This document shows positions 27,847-40,735 of a DNA stretch of 40,735 nt, piece by piece. Position numbers and translations under genes: made by a program. The first letter of the stretch is position 1. Each line of letters starts with the position of its first letter. The notes beneath the pieces were generated by a model. The model did not search any database. It was not told where the DNA came from and worked only from the letters and a program-made list of their open reading frames with translations. The stretch covers positions 1 through 40,735 of the forward strand of contig JAHOYU010000062.1 of assembly GCA_019038625.1 (NCBI GenBank), given 5' to 3'. Source of the stretch: Candidatus Latescibacterota bacterium (lineage in GTDB: Bacteria; Krumholzibacteriota; Krumholzibacteriia; Krumholzibacteriales; Krumholzibacteriaceae).

Positions 27847-30800
27847 TCAGGAAGCTCCCTCCCTCATGTCATTGACGAGATCGGCGATCTCCTCATCGTC
27901 GAAATCTCTTTCGATAAGGTCAGCTTCGCTGAGCTCTTCCTCTATCTGTAACCTGTTGTACTTGTGCAGACCGGTACCGGCCGGAATGAGATGCCCCATA
28001 ACGACATTCTCCTTCAAGCCTCTAAGGTAATCCGTCTTGCCCTGGACCGCCGCCTCTGTAAGGACTCTCGTCGTCTCCTGGAAGGAGGCCGCCGATATGA
28101 AGCTTTCGGTCGTCAGGGACGCTTTTGTGATTCCGAGTAGAAGAGGCTTGAACGTTGCCGGGATACCCTTCTTCTGAAGGACTCTCTCGTTCTCCTCACG
28201 GAACTCGATCTTATTAACGATATCGCCCTCGAGGAATTTCGAGTCGCCACCATCCTCGACGATCACCTTCTGCAACATCTGCCGAACGATCACTTCGATA
28301 TGCTTGTCGTTAATATGGACTCCCTGCAGCCTGTAGACTTCCTGTATCTCGTTCACCAGGTAGTTCTGCGCGGCATTGACACCCTTGATACTGAGAATAT
28401 CGAAGGGATTGACCGGCCCCTCGGTAAGATTGTCACCAGCATCGATCATGTCACCCTCGTAGACGCTGAGATGCTTGCCCTGCGGGACCTGGTAGGCCCT
28501 GGAATCGCCACTCTCGTTGTTCACGATGATCTTACGCATACCCTTGGCTACCGGCCCGAATTCGACCTGTCCGTCGATCTCGGAAACGACGGCCGATTCC
28601 TTCGGCTTGCGGACCTCGAAGAGCTCCGCCACCCTCGGCAGACCACCCGTGATATCACGAGTCTTTGTGATCTCCTTCGGGATCCTGCAGATTATATCAC
28701 CGGGACGCACATTCGCCCCGTCATGCACGGTGATATTGGAACCTGTCGGAATAATGAAGTTACTGAGCACCTTCTTTTTGCTGTCGATCATCTCGATGTG
28801 AGGATGCAGCTTCTTGTCACGATCGTCAATGATGACCCTCTGTCTGAGACCCGTCTTGTCGTCGACTCTCTCCTTGACGGTGACGCCCTCCTTGATATCG
28901 CGGAATTTCATCTTTCCACCCTTGTCGGCGATGATGAAGTCGCTGTAGGGGTCCCATTCGTATATGATCCCGTCCTTCGCGATCTCCTGACCTGGCTGCA
29001 CGGACAAGACAGCACCGTAAGGCACTCCAAGCCTGGCCCTTACTCGATCATCCTTCTTGTCGCGGATCAGGACCTCGCCCTTACGGCTGATAGCGATCTC
29101 ATTACCGTCACGATTGGTGACGGACCTGATCTTCTTCATCTCCACGACACCGGCATGGTTCGTCGTCTTCTGGGTGTGCTCAGCGATCCTGCTCGCGGTA
29201 CCCCCGACATGGAAGGTCCTGAGTGTAAGCTGGGTACCGGGTTCACCGATACTCTGAGCGGCCACTACCCCCACAGCCTCTCCGTGGTCGACGAGCCTAC
29301 CGTTGGCAAGATTCCTGCCGTAACAGTTGACACAAACGCCTCGCCTGGATTCACAGGTGAGCACCGAGCGGATCTTTACACGCTCCACTCCCCGCTCCTC
29401 GATCTCCATCGCAAATTCTTCGTTGACCAGAGAGTTCGCCTCGACGATCACCTCTCCCGAATGAGGGTCGATGACATCGTCTACAGTTACGCGGCCGAGA
29501 ATACGGTCACTGAGAGCCTCGATGACCTCTTCTCCCTCTTTCAACGCTGTTGTATCCACACCCATGATGGTGCCACAATCATCCTCAGTGATGATCACAT
29601 CCTGCGCGACATCGACCAGCCTTCTTGTGAGGTACCCGGCGTCTGCCGTCTTGAGCGCCGTATCCGCCAGACCCTTTCTCGCTCCATGAGTCGAGATAAA
29701 GTACTGGAGCACGGTCAGGCCTTCCTTGAAGTTTGCCGTGATGGGCATCTCGATGATCTCGCCGACCCCACCCGTGATCCTCTTCTGAGGCTTGGCCATC
29801 AGGCCTCGCATACCGGCCAGCTGCCTGATCTGGTCCCTCGAGCCTCTCGATCCGGAGTTCGCCATCATGAAGATGGGGTTGGCTCCGTCTCGATCGTGAC
29901 TGAGATTCTCGCTCATCGCGTCGGCGACATCGTTCGATGTATGGGTCCATGTATCGATGATCTTGTTATAACGTTCTCCGTCGGTGATCACACCATCCTT
30001 GTACTGCTTCTGGATCTTGTCTACCACCTTGTTCGCTTTTGCTATAAGCTTGCCCTTCTCGGGAGGTACGACGATATCGTCGATCCCGATCGTCACGCCA
30101 GCCTTCGTGGCGTAACCGAACCCGAACTGCTTGAGTCTCTCGAGAAACTTCACGGTCCTGTAGTTTCCAAGTTTCTTGTAGCAGCTCCCCACGAGATTCC
30201 CCAGAGCCTTCTTGTCCAGAAGGTCGTTGACGAACCCAAGCTCGTCCGGGACCATGCTGTTGAAGATGACCCTGCCGGCAGTTGTATTTACAAGCTCGCC
30301 GTCTATTCTGACCTTTATCCTCGCGTGGATATGGATCGTGTCCGAATCAAGTGCGGCGAGTGCTTCGTCGACACTGAAGAATGCCTTGCCCTCGCCTTTC
30401 GCGCCATTCTTTACCATGGAAAGATAATAATGCCCCAGGACCATATCCTGCGACGGAGACGCGAGCGGCGCTCCGCTTGCTGGCGAAAGGATATTGTTCG
30501 CCGAGAGCATCAGGGTCCTGGCTTCCAGCTGGGCCTCATACGACAGCGGTACATGGACCGCCATCTGGTCACCATCGAAGTCGGCGTTGAAGGCCGAACA
30601 TACGAGAGGATGGATCTGTATGGCCTTACCCTCGATCAGTAGGGGCTGGAAAGCCTGGATGCCGAGCCTGTGAAGGGTCGGAGCACGGTTAAGGAACACG
30701 GGGTGATCCTCAATGATCTCCTCGAGAATATCCCAGACCTCGGGTCTTTCTTTCTCGACGAGTTTCTTTGCGCTTTTTACCGTCTGGACATATCCCTTCT

Positions 30801-31953
30801 CTTCGAGCTTCCTGATAATAAAAGGCTTGAAGAGCTCTAGGGCCATCGATTTGGGAAGGCCGCACTGGTAGATCTCCAGCTCAGGCCCCACGACGATGAC
30901 GGAACGTCCCGAATAGTCGACTCTCTTTCCAAGAAGGTTCTGCCGGAAACGGCCCTGCTTGCCCTTGAGCATGTCGCTGAGGGACTTGAGAGGCCTGTTT
31001 CCCTGTCCGCGTACCGCACGCGCCCTGCGACTGTTGTCGAAAAGGGCATCGACGGCCTCCTGAAGCATCCTCTTCTCGTTTCTCAGGATGACTTCCGGAG
31101 CCCTTATCTCTATAAGCTTCTTCAGCCTGTTGTTTCTGTTGATGACCCTTCTGTAGAGGTCGTTGAGGTCGGATGTGGCAAACCTTCCACCTTCCAGCGG
31201 AACGAGCGGCCTGAGATCCGGAGGAAGCACCGGGATGACGTCCAGGATCATCCATTCCGGCTTATTGGTCGACTGCCGGAATGCCTCGATCACTCTCAGT
31301 CTCTTCAGTGCGTCTTTTTTACGCTGTACCGAAGTCTCTACCTTTGCCTGAACCCTCAGGTTTACCGATTCCTCCTCGACATTCAGCTGAGAAAGAAGGT
31401 CCCTGATAGCCTCTCCACCCATCTTCGCGCTGAACTCAAACCCCTGGTCGACCAGGTCGTTATACTTCTCCTCGTCGATCAGTTCCTTCACACTCAGTTC
31501 GGTGTTGCCCGGATCGATGACGACATGTGATTCGTAGTACAGGATCCTCTCGAGGTTCCTTACCGACATGTCGAGCACATACCCGATCCGGCTCGGAACT
31601 CCCTTGAGAAACCAGATATGCGATACGGGAACTGCGAGATCGATATGGCCCAGCCGCTCACGCCTGACGCGCGAGTGTGTGACTTCGACACCACAGCGAT
31701 CGCAGATCACTCCACGATACCTGATCCTCTTGTACTTTCCGCAGGCACACTCCCAGTCCTTGACCGGACCGAATATCCTCTCGCAGAAGAGCCCCTCTTT
31801 TTCGGGCTTGAAAGAGCGGTAGTTTATCGTCTCCGGCTTCGCGACCTCACCGAAACTCCATGAACGGATGACGTCCGGGGAAGCCAGCTGTATCCGCATC
31901 GCCTGAATATCGGTGGGCTTTTTGCGATCCTTATCCACATAGGAATTATACAA
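27847..31953 (-). CDS. rpoC: RNA polymerase beta' subunit
   Basis: The 1368-aa catalytic subunit has the N-terminal zinc site (C69, C71, C84, C87) and the Mg-binding NADFDGDQM with D458, D460 and D462. The bridge helix and trigger loop ([13 protein letters not shown]) follow. From about residue 915 to 1100 an insertion of roughly 185 residues splits the trigger loop before [18 protein letters not shown]. It resembles the SI3 insertion of E. coli beta', a mark of Gram-negative lineages. The start is TTG, supported by GGAGGT 5 nt upstream; no nearby ATG is available. It lies 17 nt after rpoB. Confidence 0.98.
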   Translation of the reverse strand: MYNSYVDKDRKKPTDIQAMRIQLASPDVIRSWSFGEVAKPETINYRSFKPEKEGLFCERIFGPVKDWECACGKYKRIRYRGVICDRCGVEVTHSRVRRERLGHIDLAVPVSHIWFLKGVPSRIGYVLDMSVRNLERILYYESHVVIDPGNTELSVKELIDEEKYNDLVDQGFEFSAKMGGEAIRDLLSQLNVEEESVNLRVQAKVETSVQRKKDALKRLRVIEAFRQSTNKPEWMILDVIPVLPPDLRPLVPLEGGRFATSDLNDLYRRVINRNNRLKKLIEIRAPEVILRNEKRMLQEAVDALFDNSRRARAVRGQGNRPLKSLSDMLKGKQGRFRQNLLGKRVDYSGRSVIVVGPELEIYQCGLPKSMALELFKPFIIRKLEEKGYVQTVKSAKKLVEKERPEVWDILEEIIEDHPVFLNRAPTLHRLGIQAFQPLLIEGKAIQIHPLVCSAFNADFDGDQMAVHVPLSYEAQLEARTLMLSANNILSPASGAPLASPSQDMVLGHYYLSMVKNGAKGEGKAFFSVDEALAALDSDTIHIHARIKVRIDGELVNTTAGRVIFNSMVPDELGFVNDLLDKKALGNLVGSCYKKLGNYRTVKFLERLKQFGFGYATKAGVTIGIDDIVVPPEKGKLIAKANKVVDKIQKQYKDGVITDGERYNKIIDTWTHTSNDVADAMSENLSHDRDGANPIFMMANSGSRGSRDQIRQLAGMRGLMAKPQKRITGGVGEIIEMPITANFKEGLTVLQYFISTHGARKGLADTALKTADAGYLTRRLVDVAQDVIITEDDCGTIMGVDTTALKEGEEVIEALSDRILGRVTVDDVIDPHSGEVIVEANSLVNEEFAMEIEERGVERVKIRSVLTCESRRGVCVNCYGRNLANGRLVDHGEAVGVVAAQSIGEPGTQLTLRTFHVGGTASRIAEHTQKTTNHAGVVEMKKIRSVTNRDGNEIAISRKGEVLIRDKKDDRVRARLGVPYGAVLSVQPGQEIAKDGIIYEWDPYSDFIIADKGGKMKFRDIKEGVTVKERVDDKTGLRQRVIIDDRDKKLHPHIEMIDSKKKVLSNFIIPTGSNITVHDGANVRPGDIICRIPKEITKTRDITGGLPRVAELFEVRKPKESAVVSEIDGQVEFGPVAKGMRKIIVNNESGDSRAYQVPQGKHLSVYEGDMIDAGDNLTEGPVNPFDILSIKGVNAAQNYLVNEIQEVYRLQGVHINDKHIEVIVRQMLQKVIVEDGGDSKFLEGDIVNKIEFREENERVLQKKGIPATFKPLLLGITKASLTTESFISAASFQETTRVLTEAAVQGKTDYLRGLKENVVMGHLIPAGTGLHKYNRLQIEEELSEADLIERDFDDEEIADLVNDMREGAS

Positions 31954-31970
31954 ATATGACCTCCAGCTCT

Positions 31971-35756
<3,786 letters not shown>

Positions 35757-35809
35757 AGGGACCGATCCCTCCTTGCTTCGACTGCTACGCCGAACTTATG
35801 AAAAAAGAA

Positions 35810-36367
35810 TTACTTGACCTCGATAACGGCGCCGACTTCTTCGATCTGCTTCTTGATCTCTTCAGCCTCGTCTTTGCCAATGCCTTCCTTGATCGTCGAA
35901 GGAATATCCTCGACCATCTTCTTGGCTTCGATCAGGCCCAGTCCGGTAATACTACGGACGACCTTGATGACCTGGATCTTCTGGCTTCCGAAATCCTTGA
36001 GGACTACATCGAACTCGGTCTGCTCTTCGGCTTCAGCGGCAGGATCGGCACCCGGCATCATTCCGCCCATCATCATGGGAGCGGCAGCCGAAACACCAAA
36101 ATGATCCTCGAGGACCTTTACGAGTTCGGAGAGTTCGAGAACGGTCATTTTCTCGACCATCTCTACTATCTTCTGTACCGTTTTGGAACTGTCTTTCACG
36201 TCTTTTTTCTCTTTCTTCTCTTCTGTGGCTTCAGGAGCCTTCTCTTCTACTTTTTCTTCCACTTTTTCCTCTACCTTTTTTTCTGCCTTCTCTTTTGGTG
36301 CGGCCTTCTTGGTTTTTTCCTCTACAGCTTCCACGCTTTTCTTTTCATCATCTTTCTTGGCAGTCAT
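35810..36367 (-). CDS. rplL: 50S ribosomal protein L7/L12 with a 60-residue charged N-terminal extension
   Basis: The 185-aa protein contains a normal L7/L12: N-terminal dimerisation domain from about 62 ([17 protein letters not shown]), Ala/Met/Pro hinge near 94-112, and C-terminal factor-binding domain 116-185 ([30 protein letters not shown]). The usual length is about 120-130 aa. The first 60 residues are Lys/Glu-rich with VEEK repeats and no Met near the normal start, so the extension is encoded. GAGAGG lies 7 nt before the ATG. L7/L12 forms the stalk recruiting translation GTPases; in standard structures the N-terminus sits on L10, so the extension would project from the stalk base. Confidence 0.95.
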   Translation of the reverse strand: MTAKKDDEKKSVEAVEEKTKKAAPKEKAEKKVEEKVEEKVEEKAPEATEEKKEKKDVKDSSKTVQKIVEMVEKMTVLELSELVKVLEDHFGVSAAAPMMMGGMMPGADPAAEAEEQTEFDVVLKDFGSQKIQVIKVVRSITGLGLIEAKKMVEDIPSTIKEGIGKDEAEEIKKQIEEVGAVIEVK

Positions 36368-36428
36368 TGCTGACCCTCTCTTTCAGAACTCGATTCGATT
36401 AAGATCCACGGGGCCCTAAGGCCGCTCT

Positions 36429-36953
36429 CTATGATGCTTCTCCCTTTTTCTCGGAAACGGCGTTCAATACGCCGACCAGGTCGCGCATGCTGGCGCTGAG
36501 AACTCCGACGAATCCCTGAATGGGAGCCTGGAACGTTCTAACGACCTGCGCGAGCAACACTTCCCTGCTCGGGAGAGCCGCCAGCCGCACGACTTCATTC
36601 TCGTCGATAACGCGGCCAGCCACGTAGCCCCCCTTGAAACGGGGGAGTTCATATTCATCTGCAAACTTCTTAAGTATCTGTGCGGGAGCGACCTCGTCGA
36701 CCGCGCTTATCGCAACGGCAGTAGGCCCCTCAAGCAACGGATCGAGTCCGTCGATACCCAACTCACTGAAACTCCTCTTCGCCAACGTGTTCTTCACGAC
36801 GGTGTAATAGACATCACCCTCACGACACAGGTTGCGAAGCCGCGAGATATCCTCAACGTTAAGACCTGTAAAGTCATTCAAAATAACGCTTTTGGCATCT
36901 CGAAGGAGATCGGCCAGCTCATTGACTTTTTCGATTTTGGCATGCTGTACCAT
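36429..36953 (-). CDS. rplJ: 50S ribosomal protein L10
   Basis: The 174-aa L10 has the 23S-binding N-terminal domain (SVILNDFTGLNVEDISRLR, NTLAKRSFSELG) and a C-terminal helix for L7/L12 dimers. It lies only 20 nt after rplA, so the long structured L10 leader found between these genes in many bacteria cannot be present. Confidence 0.96.
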   Translation of the reverse strand: MVQHAKIEKVNELADLLRDAKSVILNDFTGLNVEDISRLRNLCREGDVYYTVVKNTLAKRSFSELGIDGLDPLLEGPTAVAISAVDEVAPAQILKKFADEYELPRFKGGYVAGRVIDENEVVRLAALPSREVLLAQVVRTFQAPIQGFVGVLSASMRDLVGVLNAVSEKKGEAS

Positions 36954-36973
36954 TCAATGATCTCCTTTCCGCC

Positions 36974-37675
36974 CTAACGCAATTCATTCATCAACCACTG
37001 GGAATCCAGCCTGATAGCTGGCCCCATCGTCGTTGAGATGTATACGCTCAGGATATATTTCCCCTTGGCTGAAGCCGGTTTCGCGCGAAGCAGCTCCAGC
37101 ATGAGAGCCTTGATGTTCTCGACAAGCTTGATCTTCTCAAAGGAGACCCTGCCTACCGGGACATGGATGTTTGATCCCTTGTCCACGCGATACTCTATCT
37201 TGCCAGCCTTCGAATCCTTGACGGCTTTTCCGACGTCGAAAGTGACGGTGCCGACCTTTGGGTTGGGCATCAGGCCCCTTGGCCCGAGGATCCTTCCCAG
37301 TTTGCCGACCTCGCCCATCATGTCGGGAGTGGCGATCGCCACATCGAAATCGAACCATCCACCGGTTATCTTCTCGATGAACTCGTTCGATCCGACAAAA
37401 TCAGCTCCGGCTTCCTTCGCCTCTACTTCCTTTTCTCCCCTGGTCAGGACAAGGACCCTGACGTCCTTACCCGTTCCGTGAGGAAGAAGCACCGTACCAC
37501 GAACCTGCTGATCGGCGTGCTTGGGGTTGACGCCCAGCCTCGCCGAGAACTCGAAGGTCTCATCGAATTTCGCCTTCGGCAGGTTCTGGATCACTTCTAC
37601 CGCTTCATCAAGAGGATATTCCCGAGTGCGGTCGATCCTAGCAATGCTGTCGACATATTTTTTGCCGCGCTTCAT
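36974..37675 (-). CDS. rplA: 50S ribosomal protein L1
   Basis: The 233-aa L1 has [20 protein letters not shown], the [17 protein letters not shown] signature and C-terminal [14 protein letters not shown]. It moves the E-site tRNA and in E. coli represses the L11 operon. It follows rplK by 26 nt. Confidence 0.97.
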   Translation of the reverse strand: MKRGKKYVDSIARIDRTREYPLDEAVEVIQNLPKAKFDETFEFSARLGVNPKHADQQVRGTVLLPHGTGKDVRVLVLTRGEKEVEAKEAGADFVGSNEFIEKITGGWFDFDVAIATPDMMGEVGKLGRILGPRGLMPNPKVGTVTFDVGKAVKDSKAGKIEYRVDKGSNIHVPVGRVSFEKIKLVENIKALMLELLRAKPASAKGKYILSVYISTTMGPAIRLDSQWLMNELR

Positions 37676-37701
37676 CTCTCCTCACCGCTTTCTCTGGTAA
37701 A

Positions 37702-38151
37702 CTATTCCTCAGCCCCGTCATCCACGATGATGCCCATACTTCTGGCGGTGCCCTCGACCATGCGAACGGCTCCTTCAATATTGTAGGCATTCAGGTCTTT
37801 CATCTTCGCTTTCGCGATCTCTTCGACCTGGCTCATGGATATCTTGGCTACTTTTTCCTTATTGGGTTCGCCTGAACCCTTGGCAATACCCGCCGCCTTC
37901 CTGAGCAGCTCGGAAGCTGGAGGAGATTTCGTGACAAAAGTAAAACTCTTGTCAACGTAAACCGTGATCTCCACTGGGACGATAGTCCCCTGCATGCTCT
38001 GGGTTACAGCGTTGAACTGCTTGCAGAAGTCCATCGAACTCACCTGAAGCTGTCCAAGTGCGGGCCCTACCGGGGGTGCTGGTGTCGCACCGCCACCGGG
38101 AATCTGCAGCTTGACTATTTTCAGGACTTTTTTCTTCGACTTCTTGGCCAT
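37702..38151 (-). CDS. rplK: 50S ribosomal protein L11
   Basis: The 149-aa L11 has [20 protein letters not shown] in its N-terminal domain and the 23S-binding C-terminal domain ending [11 protein letters not shown]. It forms the GTPase-associated centre and the thiostrepton site. It follows nusG by 51 nt. Confidence 0.97.
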   Translation of the reverse strand: MAKKSKKKVLKIVKLQIPGGGATPAPPVGPALGQLQVSSMDFCKQFNAVTQSMQGTIVPVEITVYVDKSFTFVTKSPPASELLRKAAGIAKGSGEPNKEKVAKISMSQVEEIAKAKMKDLNAYNIEGAVRMVEGTARSMGIIVDDGAEE

Positions 38152-38202
38152 TTTATTTACAGCTCCTTGATCTCTTCAGAAATCACATCCGAAAGACAGC
38201 CG

Positions 38203-39057
38203 TTATAGAGGTTTAACCTGAAGGAAATCAAGCTCCACCGGCGTCTCTCGGCCGAAAATGCTTACGAGGACCTTGAGTTTGCCCCTCTCCGGGTTTATCT
38301 CATCGACAATACCCGTAAACTCCGAGAAGGGACCGTCTATGACGTTAACATGCTCTCCGATGGTGAACGGAACTTCAGGAATAATACCTTCCTTCTTCTC
38401 CATCCTGCCCAGTATCCTGTCGACTTCCTTCTTTGGAATGGGGAAAGGCTTCGTCCCCCCACCGACAAAATGGGTCACACCGGGAACATTCTCAATGAGG
38501 CTCCAGGTCTCGTTGGTCATTTCCATCTCGATCAGAATGTAGCTCGGGAAGAGCTTCCTCTTCGACACGGTCTTCTTACCCTTCTTCATCTCCGCCACCT
38601 CTTCGGTAGCGACAAGGATCTTCCCGAAACTCTCGCTGAAATCGGACGCCTGAACCAGGCGTTCGACTGTATCCCGCACCCTGGCTTCCCTGCCTGAGTA
38701 GGTATGTACAACATACCAGCGCATCTTTGGTCCGCTGTCCGCACTTTCCACAATAGCGCGGGGCTTCTCCGCGGTTGCGCTTACTCCTTCAGGAGCCTGC
38801 TGCTCTGCGGGTTCTTCTACGGAAAGGTCTTCAGCGCTGGCGACCGGGTCTCCGTCCTTGCCGGACGTGATGTCGCCCTCGCCTTCGTCGCCGCCATCCT
38901 CGATGGCGCCGTCTCCGGCCGCTTCTCCCCCTTCTCCTTCAAACGGGTCGGCGGTGCCTTCGGAGTTGGAAGCAATCTCCTCAGCGTTTGCCTCGCCGTG
39001 TGAATCCTCTGTAAGATCCTCTTCAGGACCCTTCTCTTTTGAAAGATCTTCGTTCAT
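38203..39057 (-). CDS. nusG: Transcription factor NusG with acidic N-terminal extension
   Basis: From about residue 112 this is a normal Nus[21 protein letters not shown], the NGN core [11 protein letters not shown], and a KOW domain around 229-284 ([20 protein letters not shown]). Before it lie about 110 residues that are almost all acidic, Gly, Ala and Ser. An ATG at residue 112 has only a weak GGA ahead. The upstream ATG has AGGAA about 10 nt away and the frame is open throughout, so I keep the long form but cannot rule out internal initiation. NusG links polymerase to the ribosome or to Rho. Confidence 0.93.
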   Translation of the reverse strand: MNEDLSKEKGPEEDLTEDSHGEANAEEIASNSEGTADPFEGEGGEAAGDGAIEDGGDEGEGDITSGKDGDPVASAEDLSVEEPAEQQAPEGVSATAEKPRAIVESADSGPKMRWYVVHTYSGREARVRDTVERLVQASDFSESFGKILVATEEVAEMKKGKKTVSKRKLFPSYILIEMEMTNETWSLIENVPGVTHFVGGGTKPFPIPKKEVDRILGRMEKKEGIIPEVPFTIGEHVNVIDGPFSEFTGIVDEINPERGKLKVLVSIFGRETPVELDFLQVKPL

Positions 39058-39092
39058 TATTTAACTTTCCTGACTGCCACTTTCTATGGAGT

Positions 39093-39281
39093 CTACCACC
39101 CAAGCAGGCGACGGATTACCAGGGTCAGTATCTGGTCGATCGTTCCTATGAACACGGTCACAACGAAAGTGGCGATTATGACCAACTTTGTGGATTCCTT
39201 CAGTTCGTCACGGGTGGGCCATGTGACTTTCTTCATCTCACCCTTCATCTCACCGAAGAATTTACCGATTTTCTTTATCAT
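39093..39281 (-). CDS. secE: Preprotein translocase subunit SecE
   Basis: The 62-aa protein has the short SecE form: amphipathic FFGEMKGEMKKVTWPTRDEL followed by one membrane helix (IIATFVVTVFIGTIDQILTL). It clamps the two halves of SecY. The ATG with GGAG 6 nt upstream was chosen; an upstream in-frame ATG at 39311 would add ten unrelated residues. The genes around are rpmG and nusG, with no tRNA-Trp. Confidence 0.95.
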   Translation of the reverse strand: MIKKIGKFFGEMKGEMKKVTWPTRDELKESTKLVIIATFVVTVFIGTIDQILTLVIRRLLGW

Positions 39282-39377
39282 TCCGATCTCCGATCGATTG
39301 CACAACCGCATTGTAACGGCTGTCTATCGTACATCCACTGATTGAGTCGCATATTCTTCAGACCCTGAAAACACCTT

Positions 39378-39527
39378 TTAGCGCGTTTCCTTGTGCAAAG
39401 TATGCTTGCCGCAGAAACGGCAGTACTTCTTGTGCTCCAGCCTGTCCGGATGCTGTCTCTTGTTTTTGTCAGTCGTATAATTTCTTCTCTTGCACTCCTG
39501 GCAAGCCAGTATAACCAGATCTCTCAT
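39378..39527 (-). CDS. rpmG: 50S ribosomal protein L33
   Basis: The 49-aa ORF starts [17 protein letters not shown] and ends [14 protein letters not shown], giving the zinc-type L33 with C9xxC12 and C36xxC39. The start has AGAGCTGAGAAAG ahead of it. It sits between tuf (13 nt upstream) and secE (96 nt downstream), an arrangement found in many bacteria. Confidence 0.96.
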   Translation of the reverse strand: MRDLVILACQECKRRNYTTDKNKRQHPDRLEHKKYCRFCGKHTLHKETR

Positions 39528-39540
39528 CTTTCTCAGCTCT

Positions 39541-40734
39541 CTACTCTATGATCTCAGTCACGACTCCCGCGCCGACGGTCCTGCCGCCTTCACGGATCGC
39601 AAACCTGAGTTCCATTTCCATCGCTATCGGGGTGATCAATTCGATCGCCAGATCGACATCGTCACCAGGCATTACCATCTCGGTCCCCTCGGGAAGCGTT
39701 CCCACTCCCGTTACATCCGTCGTCCTGAAGTAGAACTGTGGCCTGTATCCATCAAAGAATGGCGTATGTCGTCCGCCCTCTTCTTTCTTCAGGATATAGA
39801 CCCTCGCCTTGAACTTCGTGTGTGGTGTCACCGAACCCGGCTTCGCTACTACCATGCCGCGCTCCAGGTCATCCTTGTTCATGCCCCTGAGAAGCAGACC
39901 CACATTGTCCCCGGCCATCCCCTGGTCGAGTAGCTTGCGGAACATCTCCACTCCCGTGCACACCGTCTTCTGCGTATCGCGTATCCCTATGACCTCCACC
40001 GCGTCTCCTACATTCACTATCCCTCGCTCGATACGTCCCGTCCCGACCGTCCCGCGTCCCGTAATCGAAAATACATCCTCCACAGGCATCAGGAATGGCT
40101 TGTCCGTATCTCGCTCAGGCGTCGGTATATAACTGTCGACCGCATCCATAAGCTCCCAGATACTCTTCGCGTCTTCGCCGTCAGCATCGTCGCTCTCAAG
40201 TGCCTTCAACGCGCTGCCCTGGATTATCGGTATGTCGTCGCCTGGAAAATCGTACTCACTCAAAAGGTCTCTGATCTCCATCTCCACCAGCTCCAGAAGC
40301 TCCGGATCATCCACCATATCGACCTTGTTCATGTATACGATCAGGTACGGTACGTTCACCTGGCGGGCCAGAAGAATATGCTCCCTCGTCTGGGGCATCG
40401 GACCGTCCGCCGCGCTCACCACAACGATAGCTCCGTCCATCTGCGCCGCTCCGGTGATCATGTTCTTGATATAATCAGCATGCCCCGGACAATCCACATG
40501 AGCGTAATGACGTGCCTCACTCTCGTACTCTACGTGCGCCGTAGCGATCGTGATCCCGCGTTCCCGCTCTTCGGGTGCCTTGTCAATCGAATCGAACGGC
40601 ACATAGTCCGCCAGTCCTCTCGACGCCATATGCTTGGTCATCGCCGCTGTCAACGTCGTCTTCCCGTGATCCACATGACCGATCGTCCCTACGTTCACAT
40701 GTGGCTTCGTGCGTTCAAACTTCTTCTTTGCCAT
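39541..40734 (-). CDS. tuf: Elongation factor Tu, copy 2
   Basis: A second complete tuf gene (397 aa), identical in protein and nucleotide sequence to copy 1, with G1, G3 and G4 motifs at the same positions. It reads straight into rpmG with a 13-nt gap, so it probably belongs to the rpmG-secE-nusG transcript. The window ends one base beyond its start codon, so its promoter is not visible. Confidence 0.98.
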   Translation of the reverse strand: MAKKKFERTKPHVNVGTIGHVDHGKTTLTAAMTKHMASRGLADYVPFDSIDKAPEERERGITIATAHVEYESEARHYAHVDCPGHADYIKNMITGAAQMDGAIVVVSAADGPMPQTREHILLARQVNVPYLIVYMNKVDMVDDPELLELVEMEIRDLLSEYDFPGDDIPIIQGSALKALESDDADGEDAKSIWELMDAVDSYIPTPERDTDKPFLMPVEDVFSITGRGTVGTGRIERGIVNVGDAVEVIGIRDTQKTVCTGVEMFRKLLDQGMAGDNVGLLLRGMNKDDLERGMVVAKPGSVTPHTKFKARVYILKKEEGGRHTPFFDGYRPQFYFRTTDVTGVGTLPEGTEMVMPGDDVDLAIELITPIAMEMELRFAIREGGRTVGAGVVTEIIE

Positions 40735-40735
40735 G

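Noticed and set aside
28300-30642. A 780-codon open frame antisense to rpoC
   Set aside because: It mirrors the codon structure of rpoC, has no recognisable domain or ribosome binding site, and is typical of shadow frames opposite long genes.
39282-39377. tRNA-Trp expected between tuf and secE in some bacteria
   Set aside because: No cloverleaf can be formed in this 96-nt spacer.

Overview
This 40.7 kb window is mostly the large ribosomal protein and RNA polymerase gene cluster of a bacterium, all on the minus strand, with a short foreign-looking segment at its left end. The organism looks Gram-negative-like and deep-branching. RpoC carries a long insertion in the trigger loop, as in Proteobacteria and the FCB and PVC groups. 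S14 is the short zinc type, and S4, L24, L33, L36 and Adk all keep zinc cysteines. A lineage such as a candidate FCB-type phylum is plausible, but I cannot assign one from sequence alone.

Left end, 1-2540: two degenerate 23-bp tandem repeats look like one end of an IS21-family element. They are followed by a terminator-like hairpin, an HUH replication initiator, and a large serine recombinase. The recombinase starts 215 nt inside the rep gene in another frame. Its last codons lie inside the 3' end of a tRNA-Asn gene on the opposite strand. This stretch is visibly more AT-rich than the rest and is best read as part of an integrated rolling-circle replicon (phage- or plasmid-like) next to a tRNA.

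Middle left, 2540-6577: a three-gene minus-strand operon encodes an AEC-family permease, a GlcE-like FAD protein and a GlcF-like iron-sulfur protein, suggesting 2-hydroxyacid transport and oxidation. No GlcD-type catalytic subunit is present. The spacer ahead of it holds the terminator of the ribosomal cluster and two 22-bp palindromes spaced 33 bp apart.

Right, 6578-40735: read 5' to 3' on the minus strand the order is tuf, rpmG, secE, nusG, rplK, rplA, rplJ, rplL, rpoB, rpoC, rpsL, rpsG, fusA, tuf, rpsJ, rplC, rplD, rplW, rplB, rpsS, rplV, rpsC, rplP, rpmC, rpsQ, rplN, rplX, rplE, rpsN, rpsH, rplF, rplR, rpsE, rpmD, rplO, secY, adk, map, infA, rpmJ, rpsM, rpsK, rpsD, rpoA, rplQ. This joins the classical rpoBC, str, S10, spc and alpha operons in one run. 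Only one clear factor-independent terminator was found, after rplQ.

Notable features of the core cluster are low-complexity charged extensions on L7/L12, NusG, L17, L30, S5 and L18, two nucleotide-identical tuf genes about 16.3 kb apart, and many TTG or GTG starts with good ribosome binding sites. The window begins in a probable IS end and stops one base past a tuf start codon, so it may be a contig broken at repeats. No wholly new system is evident in the core. The most interesting candidate is the overlapping rep-recombinase module at tRNA-Asn.
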